In this document: piece after piece, positions 5,893-7,043 of the stretch | How positions within the stretch are numbered: the first letter of the stretch is position 1 | Layout of the letters: every line of letters starts with the position of its first letter | Source: Candidatus Firestonebacteria bacterium RIFOXYA2_FULL_40_8 | Lineage (GTDB): Bacteria; Oederibacteriota; D2-FULL-39-29 | Assembly (NCBI GenBank): GCA_001778355.1 | Contig: MFGS01000058.1 | Span: 10,127-17,169 of the forward strand | DNA: 7,043 bases | Direction: 5' to 3' | Notes under the pieces: generated by a model | What the model saw: only the letters and a program-made list of their open reading frames with translations | The model's database searches: none | What the model was told of the DNA's origin: nothing | Position numbers and translations under genes: made by a program

Positions 5893-7043
5893 GTGAAATG
5901 TCCGAAATGTTTGGATAAGGAATTGGTTGAAGTTATAACTGAGAATGGGATATTGATTGATTATTGCCCTGTTTGCCAGGGGATTTGGCTGGATAAGGGG
6001 GAGATTTATTATTTTACTAAGAATCAGGTGGGGCTCTGGAAGAAATTGGAGAAGGCGCTTGAGGATCCTAAACCCTCGGAAAGATTGAATCCGAAAACGT
6101 CCGGACAGATGGTGGAGCTCAGGTTATATAGCGGGAATCTGGTTATTGATTATGATATGAAAACAGGGGGGATTTGGCTGGATAGAGGGGAACTGGAGAA
6201 AATTACGGATACAAAAGAAGCGAAGATACGGCTTCGTGTTGACAAAACTATGGAAAAACCGGCAGTTGCCGGAAAAAAGACAAATATTCCGCTTCCTTCG
6301 GTGGGAATAAGCTCCTGTATGTTGCTTTTACTTATGTATCTTTTACTTGCGGTGATATTAATGATACCGGTTTATTTTAATCTGTTTGATGCCGCTATCG
6401 CTTTGATAATAGGCTTGGCGTTTGCGGTTTTACAGTTTATTCTTTCTCCGTTTATTATGGATGCGGCACTGAAATCGTTTTATAAGGTGAAGTGGCTAAA
6501 ATTAGAAGAACTCCCGGTGCATTTACAGGAGTTTGTAAAAAAAGTATGTGAGAAAAATAAAATAAATGTTCCGAAAGTGGGAGTAATTTACGACGGCTCG
6601 CCGAATGCTTTTACGTACGGGCATAGTTCAGGCAACGCCAGAGTGGTTTTAACCACGGGCATGATGAAACTGCTGTCACCTGACGAACTCGAAGCTGTTT
6701 TTGCTCATGAAATAGGACATGTTCTAAGTTGGGATTTACTTGTAATGACAATTGTAAATCTTGCGCCGCTGGTATATTATCACTGGTTCAAATCACTTAT
6801 GAAAATTAAAGCGGGAAAGGACAAGGTTGCGTTTTATAAATATGCTCCGGCTCTCGTCTTCTATATCTTGTATGCGGTGAGCGAGTATATTGTGGTAAAT
6901 TTTTCCAGGGCTCGCGAATATAACGCCGACAGGTTTGCGGGTAAAGAAGGTAAAGACCCTGTATTTATGGCTTCCGCGCTTATGAAGATTGGTTACGGCA
7001 TGGCGGGAAAGCAGACAAAAGCCGAATTTGAAAAAGTTGAATT
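5893..7043 (+). CDS. zf-TFIIB zinc ribbon fused to HtpX-like M48 membrane metalloprotease, 3'-truncated
   Basis: The frame is open for 383 codons and runs off the window. Residues 2-38 form a zf-TFIIB zinc ribbon with Cys3, Cys6, Cys25 and Cys28 followed by GIWLDKGE. Residues 65-101 repeat it without cysteines, ending GIWLDRGEL. Two hydrophobic segments follow (about 141-161 and 166-186). Then comes the M48 core: SPNAFTYG (236-243, like the PNAF block of HtpX), AHEIGH (271-276; zinc ligands His272 and His276, catalytic Glu273), and SRAREYNAD (338-346; Glu342 is the likely third ligand). Hydrophobic segments near 283-296 and 319-336 flank the second half, matching the four-segment HtpX topology with a cytoplasmic active site. 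By family knowledge it would cleave misfolded or specific inner-membrane proteins. The zinc-ribbon module is absent from standard HtpX (about 290 residues) and would face the cytoplasm, perhaps to regulate or recruit. All visible catalytic residues are present, and the gene is likely operonic with the two upstream genes. The C-terminus is missing only because of the window edge. Confidence 0.93.
   Translation, partial: MKCPKCLDKELVEVITENGILIDYCPVCQGIWLDKGEIYYFTKNQVGLWKKLEKALEDPKPSERLNPKTSGQMVELRLYSGNLVIDYDMKTGGIWLDRGELEKITDTKEAKIRLRVDKTMEKPAVAGKKTNIPLPSVGISSCMLLLLMYLLLAVILMIPVYFNLFDAAIALIIGLAFAVLQFILSPFIMDAALKSFYKVKWLKLEELPVHLQEFVKKVCEKNKINVPKVGVIYDGSPNAFTYGHSSGNARVVLTTGMMKLLSPDELEAVFAHEIGHVLSWDLLVMTIVNLAPLVYYHWFKSLMKIKAGKDKVAFYKYAPALVFYILYAVSEYIVVNFSRAREYNADRFAGKEGKDPVFMASALMKIGYGMAGKQTKAEFEKVE
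5896..6195 (+). repeat. Tandem duplicated zf-TFIIB module within the protease gene
   Basis: Copy 1 (nt 5896-6006, residues 2-38) and copy 2 (nt 6085-6195, residues 65-101) align without gaps at a constant offset of 63 residues. Shared positions include P4/P67, K5/K68, I22-D23-Y24/I85-D86-Y87 and G30-I-W-L-D34/G93-I-W-L-D97, then G36-E37/G99-E100. The four zinc-ligand cysteines of copy 1 (3, 6, 25, 28) become Asn66, Thr69, Asp88 and Thr91. Copy 2 thus keeps the fold signature but should not bind zinc in the usual way. Confidence 0.85.

Noticed and set aside
1..7043. CRISPR arrays, tRNA or rRNA genes, insertion sequences
   Set aside because: No regularly spaced direct repeats, tRNA-like cloverleaf with CCA end, rRNA signature or transposase reading frame was seen.

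Overview
The window is bacterial and holds four protein genes, all on the + strand. It starts inside one gene and ends inside another. The first gene encodes a glycyl-tRNA synthetase beta subunit (the bacterial alpha2/beta2 enzyme). Two of the other three products start with clear membrane or export signals, one of them a lipoprotein signal, and the last carries an HtpX-like membrane protease. I read this as a bacterium with an elaborate envelope, probably Gram-negative and uncultivated. That placement is inference; no taxonomic marker here resolves the phylum.

Layout. Positions 1-1902 are the 3' nine-tenths of glyS. Its stop codon lies inside a small palindrome. Positions 1903-2090 are a 188-bp spacer with several inverted repeats, including an imperfect palindrome resembling dispersed intergenic repeats of other bacterial genomes; I see no convincing promoter or canonical terminator. 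Positions 2091-5015 encode a 974-residue predicted lipoprotein with three parts: an N-terminal TolB-like PD40 beta-propeller, a TPR-type helical middle, and a second propeller of seven short repeats, six of them Trp-marked. Positions 5048-5863 encode a 271-residue membrane-anchored or secreted protein I cannot assign. From 5893 to the window edge runs an open reading frame with a GTG start and a strong ribosome binding site. It encodes an N-terminal zf-TFIIB zinc ribbon, a second copy of that ribbon lacking all four cysteines, and a membrane-embedded M48 (HtpX-like) metalloprotease cut off by the window end.

The last three genes are spaced 32 and 29 bp apart, each with its own ribosome binding site, so they are plausibly co-transcribed. 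glyS looks like an unrelated housekeeping neighbour. A lipoprotein with two propellers around a TPR scaffold, an anchored orphan protein and a membrane protease with a cytoplasmic zinc-ribbon module could form an envelope-surveillance or membrane-proteolysis unit. Only gene order supports that link. By eye the lipoprotein and orphan genes are AT-richer than glyS and much of the protease gene.
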